From positions 248,001-312,000 of the forward strand of contig CAJTVU010000002.1 in the NCBI GenBank assembly GCA_910580235.1: a stretch of 64,000 bases of DNA. The letters are read 5' to 3'. Below, piece by piece: positions 1-8,878 of the stretch (positions are counted from its first letter, which is position 1; every line of letters begins with the position of its first letter). This stretch comes from an uncultured Dorea sp. (lineage in GTDB: Bacteria; Bacillota; Clostridia; Lachnospirales; Lachnospiraceae). Both the position numbers and the translations under genes were made by a program. The notes beneath the pieces are model-generated. The model ran no database searches and had not been told where the DNA came from. It was given only the letters and a program-made list of their open reading frames with translations.

Positions 1-1520
1 CTGTTTTTTAAATACATAAGCGCTCCATCAAATGTATCTTCATTTTCCGACCACAAAAGGCTGTATTGATTTAATTCTAAAAAGGAATTCATCCTGTCAT
101 TATATTCTCCAGCTGCAATTATGATTATTTTCGGCGTCTCTTCCTGCAGCTTTTCAAAATATTCATCCATAATCTGGGGCTTGACAGTACCTATTGGAAA
201 TTGGTAGGAATATCTCGTTGCATGTTTTCTTTGTGAAATCACATAGATTATATTCCAGTTCCCATATACAGAAATAGCTTCATCCTCTGTAGTATTTTCT
301 TTTATAAGCGAAGATATTGTCCTTACTATGTCTGAAATCTTATAACTGTCCCTATTTGAATAATTTGATGCTGTTGATGAAACAAGCGAAATCCAATTAG
401 GCAATATAATTGAGCTTAATGCATAAATATTTATAATAAGAATCAGTTTTTTTGAAATCTGCTTTATTTCCAATCTTTCGAGTTCAGCAAACAGCTGGCT
501 TAACGGATAGACGACAACAGGAACAAGAATCATTCCATAATGCCCATAGCTCATTCCCGATAAACATAAAAATAGAAGTGTTACTATCATGTAAACAATA
601 TACGCTGTATCAAATTTTCGTTTTTTGCTTCCGCATAGATATATCTGTATTAAAAAAGAAGCCGTGTACACTATAGTATTGAAAAAAGTAAAAAATGAAA
701 TCCATTTTGCTGCAAATGTCCCTATTCCGTCATTAGCCGATATATATTGCCTGTTGAATCCAATATATGCTTTCCAACACGAAAGAAGCGCATTATTACA
801 TGCAAGCCATATAATAATCGGAAGTAAGATAATAATCATACCTATTAAAAACCAAGTTAAAAAATCTAATATCTTTTTATATTTTCCAGCGCCCTCTTCT
901 TTTAATAATCGAATAAGTACAACTATTGAAAAGACAACCCAAACTGAAATCATATTAGGCCGGAGCAGCAAGACCCCTCCCAGGCATAATCCACAAAGCA
1001 TCAGTTTTAATCTTGAAATCCGATCATTGTTTAAATAGTCCATAAAGATATACAATGAAATCGTAATAAATGCCATAGCATATTCTTCTGTCAGATTACC
1101 TCCTTCAAAATAGGTAAATAATAATGAAATCGCCATAAAGGCCGTTATATATGCTGTCAGCACATTGCAAGACATACGGGCAATTTTATATAACATAAAA
1201 AAAGCTGTCACCATAAATAAAAATTCAAATACCCATACCCCACGATACCCCGATATCCTATCCCCCCAAAAATTTATGATAAAAAGGAGTGGGCCTTTAT
1301 GATCAAAAGAGTCTTTATAAGGCATATATCCATGTTCCATCATCAGCGCCACAGTCTTAAAAACACTGGAGTCCGTTCCTGCGTCAGAGCCTATCCATGG
1401 ATGTAACGGGCTTTGCTGTAAGAATAAAAACGCGCTAATGCTCATTATAAAAAGGCATATTAGATTTTCACTGTTTCCTTGAACAAACTTTTTTAGATTA
1501 TACAATTTATCAGAGTCCAT
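1..1520 (-). CDS. Polytopic membrane protein, GT39/ArnT-like glycosyltransferase (3' end outside window)
   Basis: The frame is open from an ATG at 1520 to the window edge, so the C-terminus is missing. Near the N-terminus the protein reads GSDAGTDSSVFKTVA, then GYMPYKDSFDHKGPLLF. This acidic first loop followed by a pY.D.fDHKGPl motif is typical of GT39/PMT-like, lipid-linked-sugar-dependent glycosyltransferases. Many hydrophobic segments follow, as expected of an integral membrane enzyme that uses a polyprenyl-phosphate sugar. Its start overlaps the end of the upstream DPM1/GtrB-like GT2 gene by 11 bp. The likely partnership is GT2 charging the lipid and this enzyme transferring the sugar outside the membrane. 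The region is visibly more AT-rich than the rest of the window, which suggests horizontal acquisition. Substrate unknown; an oligosaccharide repeat-unit polymerase is a less likely alternative. Confidence 0.75.
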   Translation of the reverse strand, partial: MDSDKLYNLKKFVQGNSENLICLFIMSISAFLFLQQSPLHPWIGSDAGTDSSVFKTVALMMEHGYMPYKDSFDHKGPLLFIINFWGDRISGYRGVWVFEFLFMVTAFFMLYKIARMSCNVLTAYITAFMAISLLFTYFEGGNLTEEYAMAFITISLYIFMDYLNNDRISRLKLMLCGLCLGGVLLLRPNMISVWVVFSIVVLIRLLKEEGAGKYKKILDFLTWFLIGMIIILLPIIIWLACNNALLSCWKAYIGFNRQYISANDGIGTFAAKWISFFTFFNTIVYTASFLIQIYLCGSKKRKFDTAYIVYMIVTLLFLCLSGMSYGHYGMILVPVVVYPLSQLFAELERLEIKQISKKLILIINIYALSSIILPNWISLVSSTASNYSNRDSYKISDIVRTISSLIKENTTEDEAISVYGNWNIIYVISQRKHATRYSYQFPIGTVKPQIMDEYFEKLQEETPKIIIIAAGEYNDRMNSFLELNQYSLLWSENEDTFDGALMYLKN

Positions 1521-2238
1521 ATCCTTTTTCTACCTTCATTTCATTTTTAAATTTTCTGAAATCTCCCAATGCCTCCACACCTATCTTTATGATCTTAGGA
1601 AGATTAACAGAATTTCCTCCTCTCTGTCTTGATTTAAAACTTATCGTTCTAAACGTATACTTTTCTTTATAATAAACGAAATAAACTGTCATCATAATAT
1701 TAGGAAGACTATAATCAGGAGCCATCTTATATAAATATTCTCTGACAATATCTGTTTTCATTAATCTAAAAGGGGCATTAGCATCTGGTACATTAACGCC
1801 AAAATAAAACTTTAACAAAAAGCAGACTACCTTCTCAACGAAATCCCTTACTTTTCCATCTCCACGAATATTTCTATATCCAAAAATACCATCGTATTCA
1901 TTTCGCATATTCCAGAAAGCGTCAAATTCCATAGGATTAGTCTGTCCATCTGAATCTGTCTGAAAGACAAAATCAAAACCTTTTTTAATGGCATAGTCAT
2001 AAAGAGCAATAACTTTAGGGCCATGCTGTTTTTCTGTATCTACAAGAATATCTAATTGCGGATATATATTTTTTAAGTTTATTAATATTTCGTGTGTTGC
2101 ATCAGTGCTTCCACTGTCTGCTATGACCAATCTTGAATCAGCAGACTTGCCTTCAAGGATAGGATACCAGTTTTTTACGGTTTCTTCAATATTTGACTCC
2201 TCGTTGTATGCAGGCATTACAATACATAATGAATCCAT
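1510..2238 (-). CDS. Family 2 glycosyltransferase, polyprenyl-phosphate sugar synthase type
   Basis: About 242 residues. The N-terminus (MDSLCIVMPAYNEE) starts a GT-A fold, a TDSDGQTNP segment supplies the metal/nucleotide-binding acidic motif, and FRLMKTDIV is typical of DPM1/GtrB-like enzymes that put a sugar on undecaprenyl phosphate. The start at 2238 is chosen because GAGGA lies six bases upstream. The in-frame ATGs at 2255 and 2271 lack a well-spaced ribosome site. It overlaps the downstream membrane glycosyltransferase gene by 11 bp, so the two are translationally coupled and probably act in one surface-glycosylation pathway. No C-terminal membrane anchors are visible, so it is probably peripheral. 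AT-rich composition, like its downstream neighbour. Confidence 0.85.
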   Translation of the reverse strand: MDSLCIVMPAYNEESNIEETVKNWYPILEGKSADSRLVIADSGSTDATHEILINLKNIYPQLDILVDTEKQHGPKVIALYDYAIKKGFDFVFQTDSDGQTNPMEFDAFWNMRNEYDGIFGYRNIRGDGKVRDFVEKVVCFLLKFYFGVNVPDANAPFRLMKTDIVREYLYKMAPDYSLPNIMMTVYFVYYKEKYTFRTISFKSRQRGGNSVNLPKIIKIGVEALGDFRKFKNEMKVEKGYGL

Positions 2239-2300
2239 TTTCTTTCCTCTTTCCATAGTAGGATCTCTCATCCTTTATCCGTTCTTTGCCCTCTGAACGA

Positions 2301-3506
2301 TTATCCGCGGATCGCTGCTGCCGCGATCTTCTTCCACGATATGCCGCTTACGTCCGCCGGGCGCGTATGCCGCTGCCGTATGCTCATAAGGAGGGCTTCT
2401 GCCAGCCGCCTTTCAAAATCCGGGAGAGCTTCTTCTACAGGCTCATCCGTATTTCGCATCTCGGGGAGCGGTACATATATGACATCCGCCCCTTCGGCCA
2501 CCGACCCGAGCCATTCCCGGACGCCCGGAAGATCCGTCATCACGACGCGATCCCCGCAGGAGAGCGCTTCTATAGCTACAAGAGGGATCCCCTCAAAAAA
2601 AGAAGGCAGCACGAAAATATCGCTCTCATTATAGCAGGCGGCAAGCTCCGCCTGAGACAGCCTTCCTAAAAACGTCACTTCATAAGGGCAGTCCTTTGCA
2701 AGCTCCTGTATGGCCTTATACTCTTCCTCGTTCCCCGTACTGCCCGCCAGAGAGAGCTTCAAGCTGTCCCGCGGGATCTCTTCCCCCGCCAGCTCTCCTA
2801 CGATCGACAGGCTTCGAAGCAGGCTCATAACGCCCTTCTTCTCTGCGATCTTCCCGGCAAATATAAGCCTCGTCACCTCGTCTTTTGGCCGCTTATCCTC
2901 CGGGCGGAAGATGTCGCTGTTGTACCCCATCCCAAGCCGGGCGATCTTCTCCGGGGAGACGCCGTATATCTCTTTTACGCCTTCCTCCTGGGCTCTCTGA
3001 GGCACGAAGACCCGGTCAAGCGCCTGGATCTGCCCCCGGATATATTCCCTCTCAAGCTCTGTCTTACGCATCTGCCGAAGATCTGTATTATGGCAGAACC
3101 CATATATTCTATGGCCGGGGAACCGCTCCCTTACGATAGCTGTCAGAAGATACAGATGGTGGCAGAGGATCAGATCCGGCTTAAGCTCCTCCACCGCTCT
3201 CTCGATCGCCTCCAGGAACGCCTTCCGGAACTGCTCTGCCATCTCATGAGTCATATCACAGTATCTTGTGCTTTTGTAGGGCATCTCATCGGACATGCCT
3301 GCAATGGGGAATGGAAGCGTTTCGCTGTTAAAGTACACGGGATAGAAAGATACCCCTTCTGGCAGCTCTACCTCATCCTCTTCGTACACTCCCGCCACCA
3401 CCGCCTGCTCATGCCCGTCCATCGCATACTCTTTCACAAGAGCCGTCAGATAGACCCCGCTTCCGGTGCTGTTCGGCTTCTGCGCCGTAATGCTCAAAAT
3501 CCTCAT
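2301..3506 (-). CDS. Family 4 (GT-B) glycosyltransferase
   Basis: 401 residues. The N-terminal Rossmann half starts MRILSITAQKPNSTGSG, a donor/acceptor glycine-rich loop. The C-terminal half has FAGKIAEKKG (about residue 214) and the GT4 signature around residues 300-325 (PSFFEGIPLVAIEALSCG), including the E-x7-E catalytic pattern that binds the nucleotide-sugar phosphate. The protein is cytoplasmic or membrane-peripheral. Its ATG directly follows the stop of folA, so it is the distal gene of the folT-marR-thyA-folA transcription unit, an odd place for a sugar transferase. GC-rich, unlike the two glycosyltransferase genes downstream. Acceptor and donor cannot be read from sequence. Confidence 0.85.
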   Translation of the reverse strand: MRILSITAQKPNSTGSGVYLTALVKEYAMDGHEQAVVAGVYEEDEVELPEGVSFYPVYFNSETLPFPIAGMSDEMPYKSTRYCDMTHEMAEQFRKAFLEAIERAVEELKPDLILCHHLYLLTAIVRERFPGHRIYGFCHNTDLRQMRKTELEREYIRGQIQALDRVFVPQRAQEEGVKEIYGVSPEKIARLGMGYNSDIFRPEDKRPKDEVTRLIFAGKIAEKKGVMSLLRSLSIVGELAGEEIPRDSLKLSLAGSTGNEEEYKAIQELAKDCPYEVTFLGRLSQAELAACYNESDIFVLPSFFEGIPLVAIEALSCGDRVVMTDLPGVREWLGSVAEGADVIYVPLPEMRNTDEPVEEALPDFERRLAEALLMSIRQRHTRPADVSGISWKKIAAAAIRG

Positions 3507-4004
3507 TTATCTCTCTATCCTCTCATAGATCGTAAAATAATATTCCAGATCAAAACAGGTCTGCTCCTCGCTGATCTCTGTCATCTCCCACTCTGGATCC
3601 TCGTCCAGATCCGGGAAATATGTGTCCGCATCAAAAGCATGATCTATCCTCGTGACATACGCCTTACTACAATAAGGAAGCATGGCGCGATAAACGCTCT
3701 CACCGCCAATGATGAAAACGTCTCCTTCATACTTCTTAGCCTCCTCCGCCGCCTCTTCAAGGCTATGGACGACGGCCGCCCCTTTCACTTTATATCCTTT
3801 GTTCCCTGTAATCACGATATTGACGCGGCCTTTCAGGGGCTGCCCCTGGGGGAAGCTCTCCAGCGTCTTCCTGCCCATGATGACGATATTCCCCTTCGTC
3901 TTCTCCCGGAAGAACTTCATATCTGCCGGAATGCTCCACATCAATTTATTGTTTTTACCGATGGCCCAATTCCTGTCCACCGCCACGATTAAATTAAACT
4001 CCAT
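3507..4004 (-). CDS. folA: Dihydrofolate reductase
   Basis: 165 residues, a normal length for bacterial DHFR. It reduces dihydrofolate to tetrahydrofolate with NADPH. Visible motifs: N-terminal LIVAVDRNWAIGKNNKLMW (Met20-loop region), the catalytic acidic residue D28 in IPADMKFF, the NADPH-binding IVIMGRKTLESFP, and the second nucleotide loop IIGGESVYRAML. It lies directly after thyA, which generates dihydrofolate, so the pair closes the thymidylate cycle. The whole unit starts at the THF riboswitch in front of folT, so expression should fall when folates are plentiful. The ribosome site GGAGAGAGG precedes the ATG at 4004. Confidence 0.95.
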   Translation of the reverse strand: MEFNLIVAVDRNWAIGKNNKLMWSIPADMKFFREKTKGNIVIMGRKTLESFPQGQPLKGRVNIVITGNKGYKVKGAAVVHSLEEAAEEAKKYEGDVFIIGGESVYRAMLPYCSKAYVTRIDHAFDADTYFPDLDEDPEWEMTEISEEQTCFDLEYYFTIYERIER

Positions 4005-4043
4005 ATCCTCTCTCCTAAGCCCATCCTTCCTCTCCGCCTCAGA

Positions 4044-4892
4044 TCAGATTGCCACCGGGATCCCCTTTATCTGCTCATGTGTCTCATAATCTAGAAGCTT
4101 CACATCATCCGCCGTAAAATCATAGAAGTCCTCTACATCCGGGTTGAGCCAGAATTTCGGCGCGGGAAGGGGCTCTCGCCGGATCAGCTCTTCTATAAGC
4201 GGGACATGCCTGTCATAAATATGGGCGTCGGCGATCACATGGACAAGCTCTCCCGCCTCCATACCGCACACCTGTGCGAACATATGCACAAGTACCGAAT
4301 ATTGACAGACATTCCAGCTGTTGGCCGCCAGCACGTCGTTAGAGCGCTGGTTCAGGACCGCGTTCAGCGTCAGCTTGTCATGTCCCGGCTTCTTCGTCAC
4401 ATTAAAAGTCATGCTGTAGGCGCAAGGATAGAGATGCATCTCGTGGAGATCCTGATGCACGTAGATATTCGTCATGATCCTTCGGCTGTAAGGATTATTC
4501 TTCAGATCATAGAGCGCTCTGTCTACCTGATCGAACATCCCTTCTCTATAAGAATGCTTCACGCCCATCTGATAGCCGTAAGCCTTCCCGATAGACCCGT
4601 CTTCGTCCGCCCAGCTGTCCCATATATGGCTGCCCAGATCGCGGATATTATTCGATTTCTTCTGCCAGATCCAGAGAAGCTCGTCCGTGCAGCTCTTAAT
4701 GGGCGTCCGCCTAAGCGTCAGCGCCGGGAATTCTCTGCTCAGGTCATATCGGTTCACCACGCCGAACTTCTTGATCGTGTAGGCCGCAGCCCCGTCCTCC
4801 CAGACGGGCCGGACCTTCTCGCCCCTTGTGTCCGTCCCATTGTCAATAATGTCTCTGCACATATGAATAAATACTTCGTCCGCATAGCTCAT
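4044..4892 (-). CDS. thyA: Thymidylate synthase, B. subtilis ThyA/phi3T-type
   Basis: 282 residues. It makes dTMP from dUMP using methylene-THF and releases DHF for the adjacent folA product. The probable nucleophile is Cys157 in HLYPCAYSMTFNV. The usual PCH motif is PCA here, and the following NQRSNDVLAANSWNV replaces the common QRS-D-LG-PFN version. This matches my memory of the divergent ThyA subfamily of B. subtilis and phage phi3T, so it is a subfamily trait and not a defect. The Arg-rich phosphate site (RRTPIKS, QRSND) and the C-terminal IADAHIYDRHVPLIEEL are conserved. It sits between marR and folA in the folate unit. Confidence 0.93.
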   Translation of the reverse strand: MSYADEVFIHMCRDIIDNGTDTRGEKVRPVWEDGAAAYTIKKFGVVNRYDLSREFPALTLRRTPIKSCTDELLWIWQKKSNNIRDLGSHIWDSWADEDGSIGKAYGYQMGVKHSYREGMFDQVDRALYDLKNNPYSRRIMTNIYVHQDLHEMHLYPCAYSMTFNVTKKPGHDKLTLNAVLNQRSNDVLAANSWNVCQYSVLVHMFAQVCGMEAGELVHVIADAHIYDRHVPLIEELIRREPLPAPKFWLNPDVEDFYDFTADDVKLLDYETHEQIKGIPVAI

Positions 4893-4926
4893 AGCATGCT
4901 CTCCTTTTCTCTATATCCTAGTCTAT

Positions 4927-5358
4927 CTATGGCTCTTCAATATTATACAGAACTCTGGCCAGCATCTTCTCCAACGCTTCGATCTCCTTCTTATTCATGC
5001 CAAGCGTAAGCGTCTTGTCCAGCTTCTTCCTGACCATATCCATCCACCGCTGTATATCGTATGCTTTCTCTGTCAGATGGATATTATTGCACCGCTTATC
5101 TTTGTTGCTTGGGACTGACAGGATGAACCCCTTCTCCTCCAGGCGCTTTAGGATCCCCGTCACCGTCGGATTGCTTAAGCTTAGCGCTTTCTCGATGTCG
5201 CGCTGGGTCACGGCCTCTTTGCTGCTCCCGAACAGATAGTCAAGCACTCCGCACTGGGAAGAAGTGATCCCGAACTTACGCAGACGATTGTTGAACTCTT
5301 TTTCATATATAGTATTGATCTGTTTGAACATGAACCCGAGCGGCATCCGTTCCTTCAT
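4927..5358 (-). CDS. MarR-family transcriptional regulator
   Basis: 143 residues with the MarR winged-helix layout: an N-terminal dimer helix, a helix-turn-helix around residues 48-75 (VTQRDIEKALSLSNPTVTGILKRLEEKGFI), a wing with the characteristic DKR (SVPSNKDKRCNNIHLT), then C-terminal dimer helices. It lies 21 bp downstream of folT and 34 bp upstream of thyA, in the same direction, so it is co-transcribed behind the THF riboswitch. Whether it regulates the folate unit itself, the neighbouring MATE exporter or something distant is not shown by sequence. The ligand is unknown. Confidence 0.88.
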   Translation of the reverse strand: MKERMPLGFMFKQINTIYEKEFNNRLRKFGITSSQCGVLDYLFGSSKEAVTQRDIEKALSLSNPTVTGILKRLEEKGFILSVPSNKDKRCNNIHLTEKAYDIQRWMDMVRKKLDKTLTLGMNKKEIEALEKMLARVLYNIEEP

Positions 5359-5379
5359 AAGCGCCTGTCTCCTTTTCTC

Positions 5380-5943
5380 TTACCTCAATGTCCGCCTCCC
5401 GATCATATCCGCCAGATTGGCCTTCGAAAACATCTTTGCCACAGTGTAGAACAATATAATCTCTACGGGCAGCATAATGATCTGCTTCATTGCCCTCGCC
5501 GGGAACAATACGGCAAAGGCGTCCCCATACAGTATCGTCATCCAGTATGTGTTCAACAGCATATTCACAAACACCGTCACAGTACTGTTAGCTACAATAA
5601 TGCGGCGAAGGCTCAAAGGCCTCTTATAGAGGATCACGCCGTATATGACCGACCCGAGCATCGCGCTGAGCGTAAGCCCCGGGAAGAAAGCTCCTACCGG
5701 TTTTATTATGTACGATATAATGTCGGAAAGCCCCGCCACCATACACCCCACTACAGGGCCAAAAAACATGCTCGTACTTTCTTTCGCGATAAAATCAAAC
5801 CCGATCCTTATGGATTCCGTAAGCTGCACTCTGTAAAAGCCCAGCACTACCGTGATAGACAACAGCATGGCCGCCGCTACCAGCACTTTTAAATCTCTCA
5901 TCTCCTGAAAGGAATCCGTAAACTGTTTCTTCAAATTCTTCAT
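5380..5943 (-). CDS. folT: Folate ECF transporter S component
   Basis: About 187 residues. The start at 5943 is supported by AAAGGAGG eight bases upstream; a longer open frame would run back through the riboswitch. It has the S-component pattern of five or six membrane helices and the FolT-type segment around EIR/ESIRIGFDFIAKESTSMFFGP followed by VGCMVAGLSDIISYIIKP. FolT captures folates and delivers them to the shared ECF module (EcfA/A'/T), which is not in this window. Control by the THF riboswitch just upstream strongly supports the folate assignment over other vitamin S components. Confidence 0.9.
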   Translation of the reverse strand: MKNLKKQFTDSFQEMRDLKVLVAAAMLLSITVVLGFYRVQLTESIRIGFDFIAKESTSMFFGPVVGCMVAGLSDIISYIIKPVGAFFPGLTLSAMLGSVIYGVILYKRPLSLRRIIVANSTVTVFVNMLLNTYWMTILYGDAFAVLFPARAMKQIIMLPVEIILFYTVAKMFSKANLADMIGRRTLR

Positions 5944-6014
5944 AAAAATTACCTCCTTTGCAGTAGTCCTTAAAGCTACGCATAAGCAGGCAATCTTTTT
6001 TCTGTCTATGTGTA

Positions 6015-6117
6015 GCAGCGGGATGCGGAATCTGCACCGCGGGCTTTTGTAAGAGCCCTTCGTCCACCCGGCAACTCCCCGTCCGGACAGCACTTAACGC
6101 ACATATTCCTACTCTGC
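6015..6117 (-). ncRNA. THF (tetrahydrofolate) riboswitch
   Basis: The leader of folT contains the conserved blocks of the THF aptamer in order on the minus strand: AGAGTAGG, then TGCGTTAAGTG, then GGACGAAGGGCTC, then AGCCCGCGGTG, then CGCATCCCGCT. The ends pair (GCAG at 6117-6114 with CTGC at 6018-6015) as P1. Around 70 nt separate the aptamer from the folT ATG at 5943. I saw no strong terminator stem with a U-run in that gap, so control may be translational. Confidence 0.88.
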
Positions 6118-6138
6118 TTTTTATTTTCTTTCTTTAAG

Positions 6139-6167
6139 ATGATATCATACCTCACAGAAAAGGTCAA
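6139..6167 (-). promoter_or_regulatory. SigA-type promoter of the folT riboswitch unit
   Basis: TTGACC (6167-6162), a 17-nt spacer and TATCAT (6144-6139), about 25 nt before the riboswitch 5' stem. The -35 box overlaps the stop codon of the MATE gene (TGA is part of TTGACC), so the two transcription units are packed without a spacer. Confidence 0.6.
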
Positions 6168-7543
6168 TTACCTCCTGCCGGAACATCCATCCTTCCAAGC
6201 TCCCTGATAGCAAACGCGATTGCCACCACAGCCGCCGCAAGATCGGCGATAGGCCCTGCGTACATAATCCCATCTATCCCCAGGAACAGCGGGAATATAA
6301 GGATCAGCGGGATCAGGAACAGCACCTGCCTTGTCAGAGATACCATGATCCCAAGCTTCGCTTTTCCAATGGATGTAAAAAACCCGCCTGACATCGGCTG
6401 TATACCGTTTATGAACGTCATAAACATAAAAATCTTAAAGTACCGCTCTGCAAAGCGGAAATATACCTCGCTCCCTTCCCCGAAAATACTTACGATGGGC
6501 CGGGCGAACAGCTGGAAGCAGATAAAAAATACGATCCCCACCGCCAGAGCCGCTCCAAAAGCCTTCTTGTACGTCTCCCGCACACGTCCATACTTCTTCG
6601 CGCCATAATTAAATCCCCAGATTGGCTGGCATCCCTGGGAGATCCCAATGCATATGGCCATAAACACCATGTTTACTTTCGAGATGACTCCCGCACATGC
6701 AAGGGGGATATCGCTTCCATAGACAGAGGACGCCCCATAATGTCTTAATGTGTTATTCATCGTAATCTGCACGAACGCCATAGCCACCTGGTTGACGCAG
6801 GAGCTCATCCCAAGGAGCAGGATCATCTTCAGGCAGTCTGCGCGGGGCTTCATCTTGTGGACAGACAGCTCCACCTTCCGGAACTTCAGGAAGTATGCGA
6901 TCACAAGCATCCCCGACGCCGCCTGGCCGATGACCGTCGCTGCCGCCGCCCCTTTAATCCCCCATCGGAAGGAAAATATAAAAAGAGGGTCTAGCACCGT
7001 ATTTATAATGGCTCCTGTAAGCATACCGATCATAGAATACGTAGGGCTTCGGTCGGCGCGGATTAAATGCATGCCTCCGGTCGTCAGGATAAGGAACGGG
7101 ATCCCCAGAGCCGTAATGCCTGTATAATCCCGCGCGTATGGAAGCACGTCCGGCGTCACCCCAAAAATCTGCAGGATAGGGCCTAAAAATACAAGTACGA
7201 TCACTGCGATAACGGCTCCACATATCCCAAGCATGGAAAGCCCCGTCCCTAGGATCTGGCTCGCCTTCTCATGATCCCCGGCTCCCGAGAGAAGATTGAA
7301 ATTGGACGCGCTCCCGATCCCAAGAAGGAGCGCCGTCGCCGTACAGATAATGGAGACAGGGAACGCCACATTGGTGGCCGCATTCCCCAGCATGCCCACC
7401 CCGCGGCCGATAAAGATCTGGTCGACGATATTATAGAGCGAGCTTACCAGCATGCTGATAATGGCGGGCACAGCAAATTTTACAATTAATCTCCCAATAT
7501 TTTCCACTGCCAGTGGGTTTTCGGCCGTCCGTATGCTATCCAC
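6164..7543 (-). CDS. MATE-family multidrug/cation efflux transporter
   Basis: 459 residues, typical for MATE proteins, with about twelve hydrophobic helices in two homologous halves. The opening IGRLIVKFAVPAIISMLVSSLYNIVDQIFIG and the repeated SxxCxxQPIWGFNYGAK-type loop (ISQGCQPIWGFNYGAKKYGR) are MATE signatures. It exports cationic drugs or metabolites in exchange for Na+ or H+. The start is GTG at 7543 with AAAGGAG about nine bases upstream. It lies 24 bp downstream of hom and is probably on the same transcript, though no functional link to homoserine metabolism is evident. Confidence 0.9.
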   Translation of the reverse strand: MDSIRTAENPLAVENIGRLIVKFAVPAIISMLVSSLYNIVDQIFIGRGVGMLGNAATNVAFPVSIICTATALLLGIGSASNFNLLSGAGDHEKASQILGTGLSMLGICGAVIAVIVLVFLGPILQIFGVTPDVLPYARDYTGITALGIPFLILTTGGMHLIRADRSPTYSMIGMLTGAIINTVLDPLFIFSFRWGIKGAAAATVIGQAASGMLVIAYFLKFRKVELSVHKMKPRADCLKMILLLGMSSCVNQVAMAFVQITMNNTLRHYGASSVYGSDIPLACAGVISKVNMVFMAICIGISQGCQPIWGFNYGAKKYGRVRETYKKAFGAALAVGIVFFICFQLFARPIVSIFGEGSEVYFRFAERYFKIFMFMTFINGIQPMSGGFFTSIGKAKLGIMVSLTRQVLFLIPLILIFPLFLGIDGIMYAGPIADLAAAVVAIAFAIRELGRMDVPAGGN

Positions 7544-7567
7544 GCCTCTGCTCTCCTTTCAGCGCTA

Positions 7568-8854
7568 TTAGTATTCTCTTATCACATTGCTGATCTCACG
7601 GGTCGTCTCCATCTCTTTTAAGCGCTCCAGCGCATCTTTCATATGGTATTCTTTCACTGCCTCCGTCACAATGACAAGCTCTGCCACGCCATCTGTGACG
7701 TTCTTCTGCACGACCTTGGAAATGCTTACCTTATGTATGCCGAACACGCCTGCAATAGCAGACAGCACGCCTGGCCTGTTATCCACCTGCATACGGATGA
7801 AGAACTTATTTCGCACATCATCAAACCTCTTCACGGGAGTACTACGGTAACAGGTACAATGGATCCTCCCGGTGCAGTGGTACTGGATATCGCGCACTAC
7901 GTCTATGACGTCCCCCATCACCGCGCTGGCCGTCGGCATCTCGCCTGCCCCGCGCCCGTAGAACATAGCGTCTCCCACTGCGTCGCCGTGGACGAAGACC
8001 GCATTGAAAGAATCCCTCACGGAGGCCAGAGGATGGCTCTCTGCTATGAGCATCGGATGGACCGCCACCTCGATCCCCCTCTCTGTATTATGCGCCACGC
8101 TAACAAGCCGTATCACGCTTTTGAACTCTCTTGCATAGGCAATATCGCGAGGGGTGATCTTCGTAATGCCCTCTGTGTACACGTCGGAAAATACGACTCT
8201 GGAGTGGAAGGCGATGGAGGCCATGATGGCGGCTTTGCGCCCCGCATCCAGCCCTTCAATGTCGGCCGTCGGATCCGCTTCTGCATATCCGAGCTCTGCA
8301 GCCTTTGCAAGCGCCTCGTCAAAATCCATATCATCTTCCATCATTTTTGTCAGTATATAATTCGTCGTCCCATTAACGATCCCGATGACTTCGTCAATCT
8401 CATTCACTGCGAGGCACTGCTTTAACGGCCGGATGATCGGGATCCCTCCCGCGACCGCCGCCTCAAAGAGAAGATCTACGCCATTATCCTCCGCGGCGTC
8501 CAGAAGCTCCCCACCGTGCTCCGCCAGCAGATCCTTATTGGCAGTCACAACGTTCTTCCCGGAATCCAGCGCCTTTAAGATCATTGTCCTGGCCGGCTCT
8601 ATCCCGCCCATGACTTCGATCACGATGCGGATCTCCTCATCTTCGATAATGTCCTCCCACTTATCTGTAAGAAGCGAGGCGTCTACTCCTTTCCGCTCCT
8701 TTTGCAGATCGTGTACGAGGATCCTGGATATCTCAAGCTTTGCTCCCGTTTTCCTTGGCATCTCTTCTTTCTGCGCCTGTACTAATTTATATACACCGGT
8801 CCCCACTGTGCCCAGTCCCAACAGCCCTGCTTTTACTTTCTTCTCGCTCATCAT
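7568..8854 (-). CDS. hom: Homoserine dehydrogenase
   Basis: 428 residues, full length for the ACT-containing form. It reduces aspartate semialdehyde to homoserine, the branch to threonine, methionine and isoleucine. Visible parts: the N-terminal NAD(P)-binding GLGTVGTGVY, VVTANKDLLAEHG with its conserved Lys, the active-site region GIVNGTTNYILTKM followed by AELGYAEADPTADIEGLDA, and a C-terminal ACT domain from about residue 350 (RPGVLSAIAGVFG) for feedback control by an amino acid. The start at 8854 follows GGAAAGGAG. Upstream in-frame codons overlap the promoter and are rejected. Confidence 0.95.
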   Translation of the reverse strand: MMSEKKVKAGLLGLGTVGTGVYKLVQAQKEEMPRKTGAKLEISRILVHDLQKERKGVDASLLTDKWEDIIEDEEIRIVIEVMGGIEPARTMILKALDSGKNVVTANKDLLAEHGGELLDAAEDNGVDLLFEAAVAGGIPIIRPLKQCLAVNEIDEVIGIVNGTTNYILTKMMEDDMDFDEALAKAAELGYAEADPTADIEGLDAGRKAAIMASIAFHSRVVFSDVYTEGITKITPRDIAYAREFKSVIRLVSVAHNTERGIEVAVHPMLIAESHPLASVRDSFNAVFVHGDAVGDAMFYGRGAGEMPTASAVMGDVIDVVRDIQYHCTGRIHCTCYRSTPVKRFDDVRNKFFIRMQVDNRPGVLSAIAGVFGIHKVSISKVVQKNVTDGVAELVIVTEAVKEYHMKDALERLKEMETTREISNVIREY

Positions 8855-8878
8855 GTCCGTCTCCTTTCCGTAGTTATT

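Noticed and set aside
452..1038. Two plus-strand open frames near the left edge
   Set aside because: Antisense to the membrane glycosyltransferase gene, which has a conserved motif-bearing frame running off the window edge.
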